A program made the translations under genes and the position numbers. From NCBI GenBank assembly GCA_019242065.1, contig JAFAWJ010000429.1:1-5082 (forward strand): a DNA stretch of 5,082 bases. The letters run 5' to 3'. Below the pieces are notes generated by a model, which saw only the letters and a list, made by a program, of their open reading frames with translations, was not told the origin of the DNA and made no database searches. This DNA is from Chloroflexota bacterium (GTDB lineage Bacteria > Chloroflexota > UBA6077 > CF-72). This document shows, one piece after another, positions 1 to 5,082 of the stretch (within the stretch, counting starts at the first letter, position 1; each line of letters starts with the position of its first letter).

Positions 1-81
1 ACGCTGCTGGAGGAGCTGGGCGCTGACGAGCGCCGCGAGTTCCTCCAGCTGGCGCGGCTGTTCGATACCGACGACGACTGA
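1..81 (+). CDS. C-terminal end of an unidentified protein, 5' end outside the window
   Basis: Reading from base 1 gives 26 codons and then TGA at 79-81. Third positions are almost all G or C, as in the other genes here, so this is very likely the end of a real gene. The visible tail is amphipathic and helical, roughly LLEELGADERREFLQLARL followed by an acidic end (FDTDDD). A helix of the type 'L..L..eER..f..L.rL' is common at the C terminus of MarR-type regulators, where it helps form the dimer. That resemblance is weak and many other helical proteins end this way. No function can be assigned from this fragment. The following gene starts 140 bases downstream and has its own promoter candidate, so the two need not be co-transcribed. 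Confidence 0.7.
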   Translation, partial: TLLEELGADERREFLQLARLFDTDDD

Positions 82-104
82 CTCAGCCGAACGTCCTCAG
101 CCGA
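82..104. repeat. 9-bp tandem direct repeat CTCAGCCGA
   Basis: CTCAGCCGA occurs at 82-90 and again at 96-104, a period of 14 bases, each copy followed by (A)CGT. It lies directly after the stop codon of the first gene. It may be a local duplication or a pair of half-sites; nothing shows a function. Confidence 0.5.
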
Positions 105-170
105 CGTAAAGGATTACGCCTGCACGCCGGGGTCCAGGGTGCACGTACTCGACAGTGAGCCCGCGTATGA

Positions 171-201
171 ACGCACGCCTGGCTCAATGCCAGGTGCGCG
201 T
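171..201. promoter_or_regulatory. Imperfect 13-bp inverted repeat, candidate operator before the VOC gene
   Basis: The arms lie at 171-183 and 189-201 around a 5-base centre (TCAAT). The inner six pairs (CCTGGC / GCCAGG) are perfect. Over the whole stem there is one A-C mismatch and one position that would be G-U in RNA. The dyad covers the place where a -35 element would sit for the -10 hexamer at 208-213, which fits an operator at which a bound repressor would block polymerase. It could instead be a transcript hairpin ending the upstream gene, but no T-run follows it. Confidence 0.5.
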
Positions 202-207
202 CTCGGT

Positions 208-213
208 GATAAT
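208..213 (+). promoter_or_regulatory. Candidate -10 box (GATAAT) for a near-leaderless VOC transcript
   Basis: GATAAT matches the TATAAT consensus at five of six positions and is the most A/T-rich spot in this GC-rich gap. Transcription would start about seven bases downstream, near 220-222, which is at or just before the ATG at 222. There is no Shine-Dalgarno sequence before that ATG, so a leaderless mRNA is the simplest reading. No good -35 hexamer is visible at 16-18 bases spacing. Confidence 0.5.
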
Positions 214-221
214 CAACGGCC

Positions 222-656
222 ATGGCAACGGGCATCCAGGTGGTCATCGACTGCGCCGATCCAGAGCGGCTCTCCGAGTTCTGGGCCGCGGCCCTCGGAT
301 ACAGGCTGGCGGACCCGCCCCCAGGCTTCGCCTCGTGGCAAGCCTTTCTGGAGTCGCGCAACATTCCCGAGTCCGACTGGAACTCCGCCAGCGCCGTCGT
401 CGATCCGGACGGCAAGGGACCACGCTTTTACTTCCAGCGCGTGCCGGAGGCCAAAGCCGTGAAGAACCGGCTGCACGTCGACCTGGCCGTCACGGGCGGA
501 CCCTCGGCGCCACTCGACCAGCGACGCACGCAGGCGCAGGCCGAATCGCGGCGGCTGCAAACGCTCGGCGCACGCGAGCTGTCGACCAACGACGACTGGC
601 GTGGCTTTTCGATCGTGATGCAGGACCCCGAGGGCAACGAGTTCTGTCTGCACTGA
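222..656 (+). CDS. VOC (glyoxalase/dioxygenase fold) family protein, Glyoxalase_6 type
   Basis: This 144-residue protein has the size of a single VOC unit with two beta-alpha-beta-beta-beta modules. Module one begins with VVIDCADPERLSEFWAAALGY (about 7-27); a variable stretch (35-58) leads to VVDPDGKGPRFYFQRVPE (59-76). Module two begins at KNRLHVDLAV (81-90), has LGARELSTND (115-124) and ends with MQDPEGNEFCLH (133-144). The candidate metal ligands H85 and E140 are present, but the usual first-module His is replaced by an aliphatic residue, so it may not bind metal like glyoxalase I. The KNRLH and DPEGNEFCL patterns are typical of the actinobacterial Glyoxalase_6 (PF18029) group, whose members mostly have no known substrate. 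The ATG at 222 is supported by the -10 box just before it. Family assignment is firm, reaction unknown. Confidence 0.88.
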   Translation: MATGIQVVIDCADPERLSEFWAAALGYRLADPPPGFASWQAFLESRNIPESDWNSASAVVDPDGKGPRFYFQRVPEAKAVKNRLHVDLAVTGGPSAPLDQRRTQAQAESRRLQTLGARELSTNDDWRGFSIVMQDPEGNEFCLH

Positions 657-659
657 AGC

Positions 660-677
660 GAGCCGTCAGCTCGGCTC
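660..677. other. 6-bp perfect hairpin just after the VOC stop codon
   Basis: GAGCCG at 660-665 and CGGCTC at 672-677 form a perfect inverted repeat around TCAGCT. It begins four bases after the VOC stop codon and ends directly at the TACACT hexamer. It could weakly end or protect the VOC transcript, or be a protein site at the next promoter. There is no T-tract, so it is not a standard intrinsic terminator. Confidence 0.35.
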
Positions 678-683
678 TACACT
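678..683 (+). promoter_or_regulatory. Candidate -10 box (TACACT) for the YqhA-family gene
   Basis: TACACT matches TATAAT at four of six positions, including the key T1, A2 and T6. A start near 690 would give a leader of about 34 bases, in which no Shine-Dalgarno sequence is visible. No -35 hexamer is clear. Read-through from the VOC gene is an alternative. Confidence 0.3.
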
Positions 684-697
684 GCTGAGTCGTGACG

Positions 698-732
698 CAT
701 GACTCGCGCCTCGCGACTCCGCCATGACTCGC
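698..732. repeat. 10-bp direct repeat CATGACTCGC spanning the YqhA-family start codon
   Basis: CATGACTCGC occurs at 698-707 and 723-732. The second copy contains the ATG chosen as the start of the YqhA-family gene. The first copy places an ATG 25 bases upstream, out of frame with the gene; that frame runs only about 55 codons. It looks like a small local duplication around the translation start. Confidence 0.45.
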
Positions 733-1263
733 CTCGTCCGACGGCTGCTCGGCAGCAGTCGCTACTTCATTGTCGTGGCCGTGGTCGGCTCGTTCATCGC
801 CTCGGCCACGGCCCTGGTGTACGGCGGCCTGGCCACCGTCGGCATTGTCTTTCGCACCCTCGGTAATCTGGACCTGTCCACCACAGGCGCCAAGGTCCTG
901 TCCGTCGACCTGGTCACGATGATCGACCTGTTCCTGATCGGCACGGTCCTGTATATCGTCGCGGTCGGTCTGTACGAGCTGTTCATCGACCCGGGCTTGC
1001 CCATGCCGGGCTGGCTCAAGATCACCACCCTGGACGACCTCAAGGAGCGACTCCTCGGCGTCGTCGCGGTGCTGCTGGCGGTGACATTTCTGGGGAGCGC
1101 CGTCACCTGGAATGGATCCACGGACATCCTGGCCCTCGGCGTCGCCGTCGGGATCGTCCTGGGCATGGTGTCGCTGACGATCGCGATCATGGCGCGCACC
1201 CACGCCGAGCAGGAGCGCCAGCAGCGCCAGCTCGACGAGGAGCGGGAGCCACCGCTACCCTGA
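724..1263 (+). CDS. YqhA/UPF0114 family integral membrane protein
   Basis: The 179-residue protein has about four membrane helices (roughly 13-38, 62-85, 108-128 and 133-156) and a charged, Glu/Gln/Arg-rich cytoplasmic-type tail (158-179). Family hallmarks of UPF0114 (YqhA) are clear: [13 protein letters not shown] at 11-23, [16 protein letters not shown] at 61-76, the GLYELFID motif at 82-89, and the [13 protein letters not shown] segment at 98-110 before helix three. The family is widespread in bacteria and has no settled function; the spacing of its motifs recalls small channel or transporter proteins, but that is inference. The ATG at 724 is the first in-frame start that places the conserved R-x-L-x-x-SR segment at the N terminus. 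No Shine-Dalgarno is visible. The last nine bases overlap the 3' end of the convergent potassium channel gene. Confidence 0.88.
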   Translation: MTRLVRRLLGSSRYFIVVAVVGSFIASATALVYGGLATVGIVFRTLGNLDLSTTGAKVLSVDLVTMIDLFLIGTVLYIVAVGLYELFIDPGLPMPGWLKITTLDDLKERLLGVVAVLLAVTFLGSAVTWNGSTDILALGVAVGIVLGMVSLTIAIMARTHAEQERQQRQLDEEREPPLP

Positions 1264-2040
1264 GGCGCCGCCGAGCCGCTGCAGCGCCTCGCGGATAGCC
1301 GCGAGCTCGACGCGTACGGCCGCCAGCTCCTGTTCGACACCCGGCGCGGGCTCGGACGTGGGCTGCGTCGACGCCGGCGGCGGCACCAGGATGCTGGCGA
1401 AAATGCTGGCCAGGGCACCGATGATGCCCACGCCAGAGACCATCACGAAGACGCCGGTGATCCGTCCGCCGGGGGTAACCGGGAACTTGTCCCCGTACCC
1501 CACGGTGGTGATGGTGACGATCGCCCACCACGCCGCATCGCCGCCCGTGGTGATATTCGCGTCCGGCGCACGGCTTTCAAATTCGAGCACGAAGATGCTG
1601 GCGACGGTCAGGACGATCATCGCCAGCAACAGCGTCACCACCGCCGCGTACTGCGCGCGGTTCCGGATGACATCCCCGACCAGTGCGCCTCGGTCGCTTT
1701 CCTGGAGCAACCGCGAGATCCGCGCCAGGCGGCTTAGACGTGCCAGCCGCAGCAGCGCGGTGAACTCGAAGAAGCCCAGGGCCGGAATCGACCCCATCAA
1801 GTCGAGCCAACCGCGCTGCTGAAAGAAATACTGCGACTTGCTCGGAGAGCGCCGCATCGTGAGGCCGAAGTCGAGCAGGAAGATCACGCAGATCGCGTTG
1901 TCGTAGAACCGCAACAACCCGCTGGTCTGGGCATCGAGCGGCAGCAACAGCCCGACCATGATCAACAGCGAGAAGATCGTCAGGACGAAGACGAACAGGT
2001 TGTACGAGTTGCTGTGCTCGACGAGCGGCCGGTGGGCCAT
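1255..2040 (-). CDS. Six-helix voltage-gated-type potassium channel subunit
   Basis: The 261-residue protein is a pore subunit of the voltage-gated ion channel superfamily, expected to form tetramers in the inner membrane. Helices: S1 about 14-35, S2 44-62, S3 77-92, S4 95-112, S5 131-154, pore loop 168-184 and S6 193-218. The selectivity filter TVGYGD is at 179-184 inside TITTVGYGD, which specifies K+. S4 has arginines at 98, 101, 104, 107 and 110, exactly every third residue, as in working voltage sensors; acidic partners D57 (S2) and D80 (S3) are present. After S6 comes a Pro/Ser/Thr linker (219-236) and a short predicted coiled coil (about 235-257), which could help tetramerisation. There is no RCK, cyclic-nucleotide-binding or other ligand domain. 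The gene lies 37 bases after the SHOCT gene and is probably the last of its operon; no Shine-Dalgarno precedes the ATG. Confidence 0.93.
   Translation of the reverse strand: MAHRPLVEHSNSYNLFVFVLTIFSLLIMVGLLLPLDAQTSGLLRFYDNAICVIFLLDFGLTMRRSPSKSQYFFQQRGWLDLMGSIPALGFFEFTALLRLARLSRLARISRLLQESDRGALVGDVIRNRAQYAAVVTLLLAMIVLTVASIFVLEFESRAPDANITTGGDAAWWAIVTITTVGYGDKFPVTPGGRITGVFVMVSGVGIIGALASIFASILVPPPASTQPTSEPAPGVEQELAAVRVELAAIREALQRLGGASG
1288..1305. terminator. Perfect 7-bp hairpin, possible 3' end signal of the YqhA-family mRNA
   Basis: CTCGCGG (1288-1294) and CCGCGAG (1299-1305) pair perfectly around the 4-base loop ATAG. The hairpin begins 25 bases after the stop codon of the YqhA-family gene, where a terminator would be expected, yet it lies inside the coding sequence for the coiled-coil end of the opposing channel gene. 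No T-run follows it, so it would be a non-canonical terminator or a stabilising 3' stem. It may also be a chance result of GC-rich codons. Confidence 0.35.
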
Positions 2041-2057
2041 CTAGGGCACGGGGCTGA

Positions 2058-2063
2058 ATTATT
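2058..2063 (-). promoter_or_regulatory. Weak candidate -10 box (AATAAT) before the potassium channel gene
   Basis: On the minus strand AATAAT matches TATAAT at five of six positions and sits in the only A/T-rich patch of the 37-base gap. A start would fall near 2050, leaving a leader of about ten bases without a Shine-Dalgarno. No -35 hexamer is recognisable. It could give the channel gene its own expression in addition to operon read-through. Confidence 0.3.
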
Positions 2064-2077
2064 GCCGCGCGCTTCGG

Positions 2078-2518
2078 CTAGGCCGTGCCTAACAGTTTGG
2101 CTTTGGCAGCCTGGAACTCGGCATCGGTCAGCGCGCCGGCGTTCTTGAGCTCGTTGAGCTGTTGCAGCTGGGTGATCATGTCGCTAACAGGCGCGGCCGG
2201 AGCGGGAGCAGGTGCCGCTACGGGCGCGGCCGGGGGCGGCGGCGGAGCAGCGGCCGGCGGTGACGGCGGGACCGCGGCCTGAACTTGCTGGGCCTGCATC
2301 GCGGCCATCTGCCGCTGCATCTCTTCCAGCTGGGCCTGGTTCTCGTACGCCTGCTGCTGAGCCATCTGCTCCTCGGCGGCCGCCTGGTCCTTCTGGTTCT
2401 GGTGACGGATCATCGAACCGCTGACGGCGGTCGCCGTACCCGCCACGACCGCGGTGCGAGCCACCGTGCCGACCAGGCCCGGGCCCCGGCGCATAACAAC
2501 GGGTCTGCGTCTCATCAT
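2078..2518 (-). CDS. SHOCT-domain protein with N-terminal basic/small-residue segment and coiled coil
   Basis: With the start at 2518 the protein has 146 residues. In order: a basic N terminus (MMRRRPVVMRRG); a Gly/Ala/Val/Thr-rich weakly hydrophobic stretch (13-35), possibly membrane-associated; a Gln/Glu/Met-rich coiled coil (about 38-80); a Pro/Ala linker (82-111); and a SHOCT module (112-144) with the typical pattern ITQLQQLNELKNAGALTDAE and the end FQAAKAKLL. SHOCT modules are short helical pairs at protein ends, thought to act in oligomerisation or binding rather than catalysis. A longer frame opens at 2647, but its first 43 residues overlap the end of the phosphodiesterase gene, look non-coding, and would bypass the strong ribosome site at 2529-2535. 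The gene follows the phosphodiesterase gene by 28 bases. Module assignment is firm; the role is unknown. Confidence 0.85.
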   Translation of the reverse strand: MMRRRPVVMRRGPGLVGTVARTAVVAGTATAVSGSMIRHQNQKDQAAAEEQMAQQQAYENQAQLEEMQRQMAAMQAQQVQAAVPPSPPAAAPPPPPAAPVAAPAPAPAAPVSDMITQLQQLNELKNAGALTDAEFQAAKAKLLGTA

Positions 2519-2528
2519 GGGACGTTCA

Positions 2529-2535
2529 CTCCTTC
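2529..2535 (-). promoter_or_regulatory. Ribosome binding site GAAGGAG that fixes the SHOCT gene start
   Basis: On the minus strand GAAGGAG lies ten bases before the ATG at 2518 (thirteen before the adjacent second ATG at 2515). It is the only clear Shine-Dalgarno sequence in the window and rules against the longer reading that would begin at 2647. Confidence 0.75.
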
Positions 2536-2546
2536 GAGCTTCTCTT

Positions 2547-4658
2547 TCAGTGGTGTGCCAACTGTACGGCACTTGGGCAGTTCTTACCCAACGGAATGCC
2601 CTCTGATTCGAGCCAGCGGCGCAGATTGCGGTACATCGCGGGCGCACCCAGCGGCACCGCCTCGTCCAGCTCCCATTCGACCGGGTGCAGGATAAATGGC
2701 TCCGTCTGCGGGCCGCCGAGACCGCCGTGCGATCCGATCAACTCCTCGAACGCCGCGACTTCCCCCAGCTCTGGGTCGTACTGGCTGATCAGCAACAGGT
2801 CGGGCGCGTGGGTCATGGCGTCTTCACGTTTGAGACTCATGACCGTGTGCGGGCCGAACACTGCCGTCGGGTCTTCGCCCTCGACCCGGTCGTCGTCCAG
2901 ATACCGGCAGCCGCGCCGCCCGAAGACGATCGTCCCCCGCGTCGACGAGCGGACCATGAGCATCGCCACGCCAGGGTGGGCGGCCAGCGTCGACACGAGA
3001 TTCGGGTGCAGCTCTTCTAGCTCCTCGGCGGTCAGTCGATGGTCATGTCCCGTGAAGTAGATGAGACCCAGGTTGCCCGAGCCGACGACCGCGATAGAGG
3101 AGGCGTCAGCCGGCGGTGGAGCTTCCTCGTGCTGGAGTTCGACGACACCGTGGGTGGTGTGATTGGCCAGCGCCGCACGCGCGACGGTGCCGCTGACGCC
3201 TTTGCTTTTAGTCACCTCCGACAAAAACGAGTTGACGAACGTCGAGCCTTCAGCCTGGGTTTTGGACTGAAACACCGTCGCGCGGCCAGCCATCAAATCC
3301 TGCACCACTTCACCAATACTCTGGCCGTAGCGCTGCTTGAACGTCGCCCCGAGACTCTGTCCATGGTCCGACAACACGATGAAGCGGTACGGCCGCGGCG
3401 CGTCCTCGGCGGCTTTGACCAGCGTGGCGATGGTCGCGTCGATGCCGTCGAGCGCCTGGAGGGCCTCCACCCGTTCGGGTCCGGAGTGATGCGCGATTTC
3501 GTCGTAGTCCGTGAAATCCGCATAGATGACGTTGGCGCCCTGGTACATCTCGTAAATAATCAGCGAGGTGTTCATGTCGCGCAGGACCACATTGCTCGCC
3601 GCGCGCATCGCCGCGTACTTGAGATCGCGGTGCATCTGGGGCCGGATCCCTGAACGTCGAGTCCGCGCCGCCTGGACGCGCTCTTTGATGAATTCGCCGA
3701 TGAACATGGTCAGCGAGCGCAGGTAACCACTGGGACTGAAGAAAAACGACGTGAATCCTCTGGTTTGGCCCACACCCTGATCCGGTTGTCGGATGGCGGC
3801 GGTGGTCAGATATGTGCGCACCGCGTCACCGGTCAACAGGTTGCAGATACTCACTCCGTTGTTCGACAGCAAACCCTCGCCGTTGGAGACCCGTCGGACC
3901 ATCTCCGCGGCATCCACGGGATTGCTTGAGACCATCAAGTGGCGACGATCGCGCTCGTACCAGCGGAAGGCCGGAATCCCGTCGTTGTTGCCATGCAGAA
4001 TCCCGGCCTGGCTACCGGAGGTCATAGACGGCAGCAGCGCCTCCCAGCGTGAGAGTTTGTGCGTGCGATCGCGTACCCAGTCGGCCATGGTGTTCACCGA
4101 TCCGGCCCGGATGCGGCCGGCCAGGATCGGATATGCGAGCCCATCGATCTGGATGATGACCAGTCCCGGCCGGATCGACGGTGGCGAGCCAATCTCCACC
4201 AGGAGCGCACGGATGAGGTGCGTGTAGTATGTGCCGCCGCGATCCGCGCCCAGGACAGAGGTCAGAATCGTGTCGATCATGGCGTATATCAGCGAGCCGA
4301 CCAGCGCCGATCCGATGCCATCCACCCGCACGCCCGGCACCCACTGGGCTACGACCAGGAACGCAAAGATCTGCAGGACGATCACCAGCACTCCGGTCAG
4401 GATCAGCGAGAAGGGTGTCACGAGCGCGAGCAGCACCGAGCGGACCACCGCGTTGAAGATGGTCATCAAAATGACGGCGCCGACCGCCGCCGCGAATGTG
4501 TCGACGTGCAGACCCGGCACGATCAGGGCCGCACCGGTGAACGCCAGCGCGGCCACCACCACCGTCAGCACGAACCGCCACACGAGCGCCAGCGGGCCGC
4601 CCTTCCAGTTCCACAAGACGCGCAACTCCGTCTTGTAGAGCGCTACGACCTGTCTCAT
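2547..4658 (-). CDS. Membrane phosphodiesterase: holin-IV-like membrane domain fused to alkaline-phosphatase-superfamily domain
   Basis: The 703-residue protein has two parts. Residues about 25-140 form four membrane helices (29-48, 57-80, 82-105, 117-137) with the pattern of the mycobacterial phage holin superfamily IV (Phage_holin_4_2): VPGLHVDTFAAAVGAVIL, then IFNAVVRSVLLALVTPFSLI, then WVPGVRVDGIGSALVGSLI. Residues about 164-680 are a type I phosphodiesterase/nucleotide pyrophosphatase-like domain. The expected two-metal site is complete: D172 in IIQIDGLAYPIL, a nucleophile T213 in LPSMTSGSQAGILHG, D386 and H390 in DFTDYDEIAHHSGPE, D431-H432 in VLSDHGQSLG, and H644 in GSHGGLGGPQTEPF. It should hydrolyse a phosphate mono- or diester; the substrate is unknown. 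The ATG at 4658 gives a basic cytoplasmic-type N terminus (R2, K9, R13, K19) and lies 18 bases after the PH-SHOCT gene with no Shine-Dalgarno, suggesting coupled translation. It is not a lysis protein. Confidence 0.92.
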   Translation of the reverse strand: MRQVVALYKTELRVLWNWKGGPLALVWRFVLTVVVAALAFTGAALIVPGLHVDTFAAAVGAVILMTIFNAVVRSVLLALVTPFSLILTGVLVIVLQIFAFLVVAQWVPGVRVDGIGSALVGSLIYAMIDTILTSVLGADRGGTYYTHLIRALLVEIGSPPSIRPGLVIIQIDGLAYPILAGRIRAGSVNTMADWVRDRTHKLSRWEALLPSMTSGSQAGILHGNNDGIPAFRWYERDRRHLMVSSNPVDAAEMVRRVSNGEGLLSNNGVSICNLLTGDAVRTYLTTAAIRQPDQGVGQTRGFTSFFFSPSGYLRSLTMFIGEFIKERVQAARTRRSGIRPQMHRDLKYAAMRAASNVVLRDMNTSLIIYEMYQGANVIYADFTDYDEIAHHSGPERVEALQALDGIDATIATLVKAAEDAPRPYRFIVLSDHGQSLGATFKQRYGQSIGEVVQDLMAGRATVFQSKTQAEGSTFVNSFLSEVTKSKGVSGTVARAALANHTTHGVVELQHEEAPPPADASSIAVVGSGNLGLIYFTGHDHRLTAEELEELHPNLVSTLAAHPGVAMLMVRSSTRGTIVFGRRGCRYLDDDRVEGEDPTAVFGPHTVMSLKREDAMTHAPDLLLISQYDPELGEVAAFEELIGSHGGLGGPQTEPFILHPVEWELDEAVPLGAPAMYRNLRRWLESEGIPLGKNCPSAVQLAHH

Positions 4659-4676
4659 CGTGCCGCCGACAGGACG

Positions 4677-5082
4677 CTAGATTTTGGCAACCCAGTCGGC
4701 GCGCTTGGCCTCGTATTCCACCTGCGTGATCGCGCCCCCATCGCGCAGCGTCGCCAGCTGGCTGAGCATCTCCACGGCTTCCGCGCGTTCCGCGGCAGTC
4801 GGACCGGCGACACCACCGCCGATCGTGATACGCGCCTTTTGTTCGAGAATGTTCTGCTTGAATGCTCCGGGCTCTTTCACAGCGGTGAACGTGTCCGTGC
4901 CCGGTCGGCCCGCGGCGGAGATGATGCGGATATTGCCGTAGCCGAGCGTGCGGCCCACCAGGCCCTGCCGTGTCTCGATGTCGGAGAGGGAGGTCAGCAA
5001 TGTCGCCGACTCGCGACGACGCACCAGCCCCTCGTGACCAAACACCCGCAGATTGCTGACCAGGTACTCGGCCGTGCGCCAG
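4677..5082 (-). CDS. Bacterial PH-domain protein with C-terminal SHOCT module, 5' end outside the window
   Basis: The frame stays open to the right edge, giving at least 134 residues and no credible start; a GTG at 5045 is internal, since the codons before it continue the domain (WRTAEYLVSNLR). That segment plus VFGHEGLVRRRE, LLTSLSDIETRQGLVGRTLG and YGNIRIISAAG is the pattern of the bacterial PH domain 2 family (bPH2, YdbS/YdbT-like): a strand ending in 'YlVsN.RV', a 'sl.di...qg..gR.lGyG.i.i.sa' core, and a closing helix near KEPGAFKQNIL. After a Gly-rich linker the C-terminal about 33 residues form a SHOCT module (MLSQLATLRDGGAITQVEYE, then AKRADWV). bPH2 proteins are often membrane-anchored, so missing N-terminal helices are possible. 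It is the first gene visible in the minus-strand operon, 18 bases before the phosphodiesterase. Confidence 0.85.
   Translation of the reverse strand, partial: WRTAEYLVSNLRVFGHEGLVRRRESATLLTSLSDIETRQGLVGRTLGYGNIRIISAAGRPGTDTFTAVKEPGAFKQNILEQKARITIGGGVAGPTAAERAEAVEMLSQLATLRDGGAITQVEYEAKRADWVAKI

Noticed and set aside
155..688. Plus-strand open frame of 177 codons overlapping the VOC gene
   Set aside because: The product is Arg/Gly/Ala-rich with no recognisable domain and runs in another frame over a well-supported VOC gene.
490..1203. Minus-strand open frame of 237 codons opposite the VOC and YqhA-family genes
   Set aside because: Its product is a long run of Asp/Gln/Arg/His-rich low-complexity sequence typical of an antisense frame in GC-rich DNA, while both plus-strand genes have clear family motifs.
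2079..2091. TAGGC-CGT-GCCTA inverted repeat at the SHOCT stop codon as a terminator
   Set aside because: Only five base pairs with a three-base loop and no T-run; too weak, and the channel gene 37 bases on appears to be co-transcribed.
2189..2280. G-rich plus-strand tract as a possible G-quadruplex
   Set aside because: Most of its G-runs are only two long and the composition is explained by the Pro/Ala linker codons (CCG, GCC) of the SHOCT protein on the other strand.
2519..2647. 43-residue N-terminal extension of the SHOCT protein, from an ATG at 2647
   Set aside because: It overlaps the last part of the phosphodiesterase gene in another frame, has no domain-like composition, and a strong GAAGGAG site sits ten bases before the later ATG at 2518.
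3039..3653. Plus-strand open frame of 204 codons opposite the phosphodiesterase
   Set aside because: It is a shadow of a gene with a complete set of catalytic motifs; its His/Arg/Val-rich product resembles nothing I know.
2547..4658. Prophage or phage lysis gene, because of the holin-like domain
   Set aside because: True holins are small stand-alone proteins; here the domain is the membrane part of a 703-residue enzyme, with no endolysin, integrase or structural phage gene nearby.

Overview
The window is GC-rich, gene-dense bacterial DNA. It holds the end of one gene, three genes seen whole or nearly whole whose products are membrane proteins or membrane-linked, one complete small VOC-fold gene, and two SHOCT-domain genes, one of them cut by the right edge. 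Strong G/C bias at third codon positions, a VOC gene that looks leaderless, SHOCT proteins of the 'MMRRRP...' type and a holin-IV/phosphodiesterase fusion all point to Actinomycetota or a related soil lineage such as Chloroflexota or Dormibacterota. This is inference; no marker gene settles the taxon.

Left part, plus strand (1-1263): the last 26 codons of an unidentified gene; a 140-base gap with a 9-bp direct repeat, a long imperfect dyad and a good -10 hexamer; a Glyoxalase_6-type VOC protein (222-656); a 67-base gap; and a YqhA/UPF0114 membrane protein (724-1263).

Right part, minus strand (5082 down to 1255): four genes read in one direction with gaps of 18, 28 and 37 bases, so they look like one operon. 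In transcription order they are a bacterial PH-domain protein with a C-terminal SHOCT motif (5' end outside the window), a 703-residue fusion of a mycobacterial-phage-holin-IV-like membrane domain to an alkaline-phosphatase-superfamily phosphodiesterase with its full metal-site residue set, a second SHOCT protein with a coiled coil and a Pro/Ala linker, and a six-helix voltage-gated-type potassium channel with a TVGYGD filter. The channel gene and the YqhA gene converge and overlap by 9 bp.

How they might work together: every product of the minus-strand group is membrane-embedded or of a kind often linked to the membrane, and two separate proteins carry the same short SHOCT module on either side of the phosphodiesterase gene. 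A membrane/envelope assembly in which SHOCT modules mediate contacts is a reasonable hypothesis, but the substrate of the phosphodiesterase and any tie to the channel are unknown. I see no RNA genes, CRISPR arrays, insertion sequences or phage genes; the holin-like domain is a domain of a cellular enzyme here, not evidence of a prophage.
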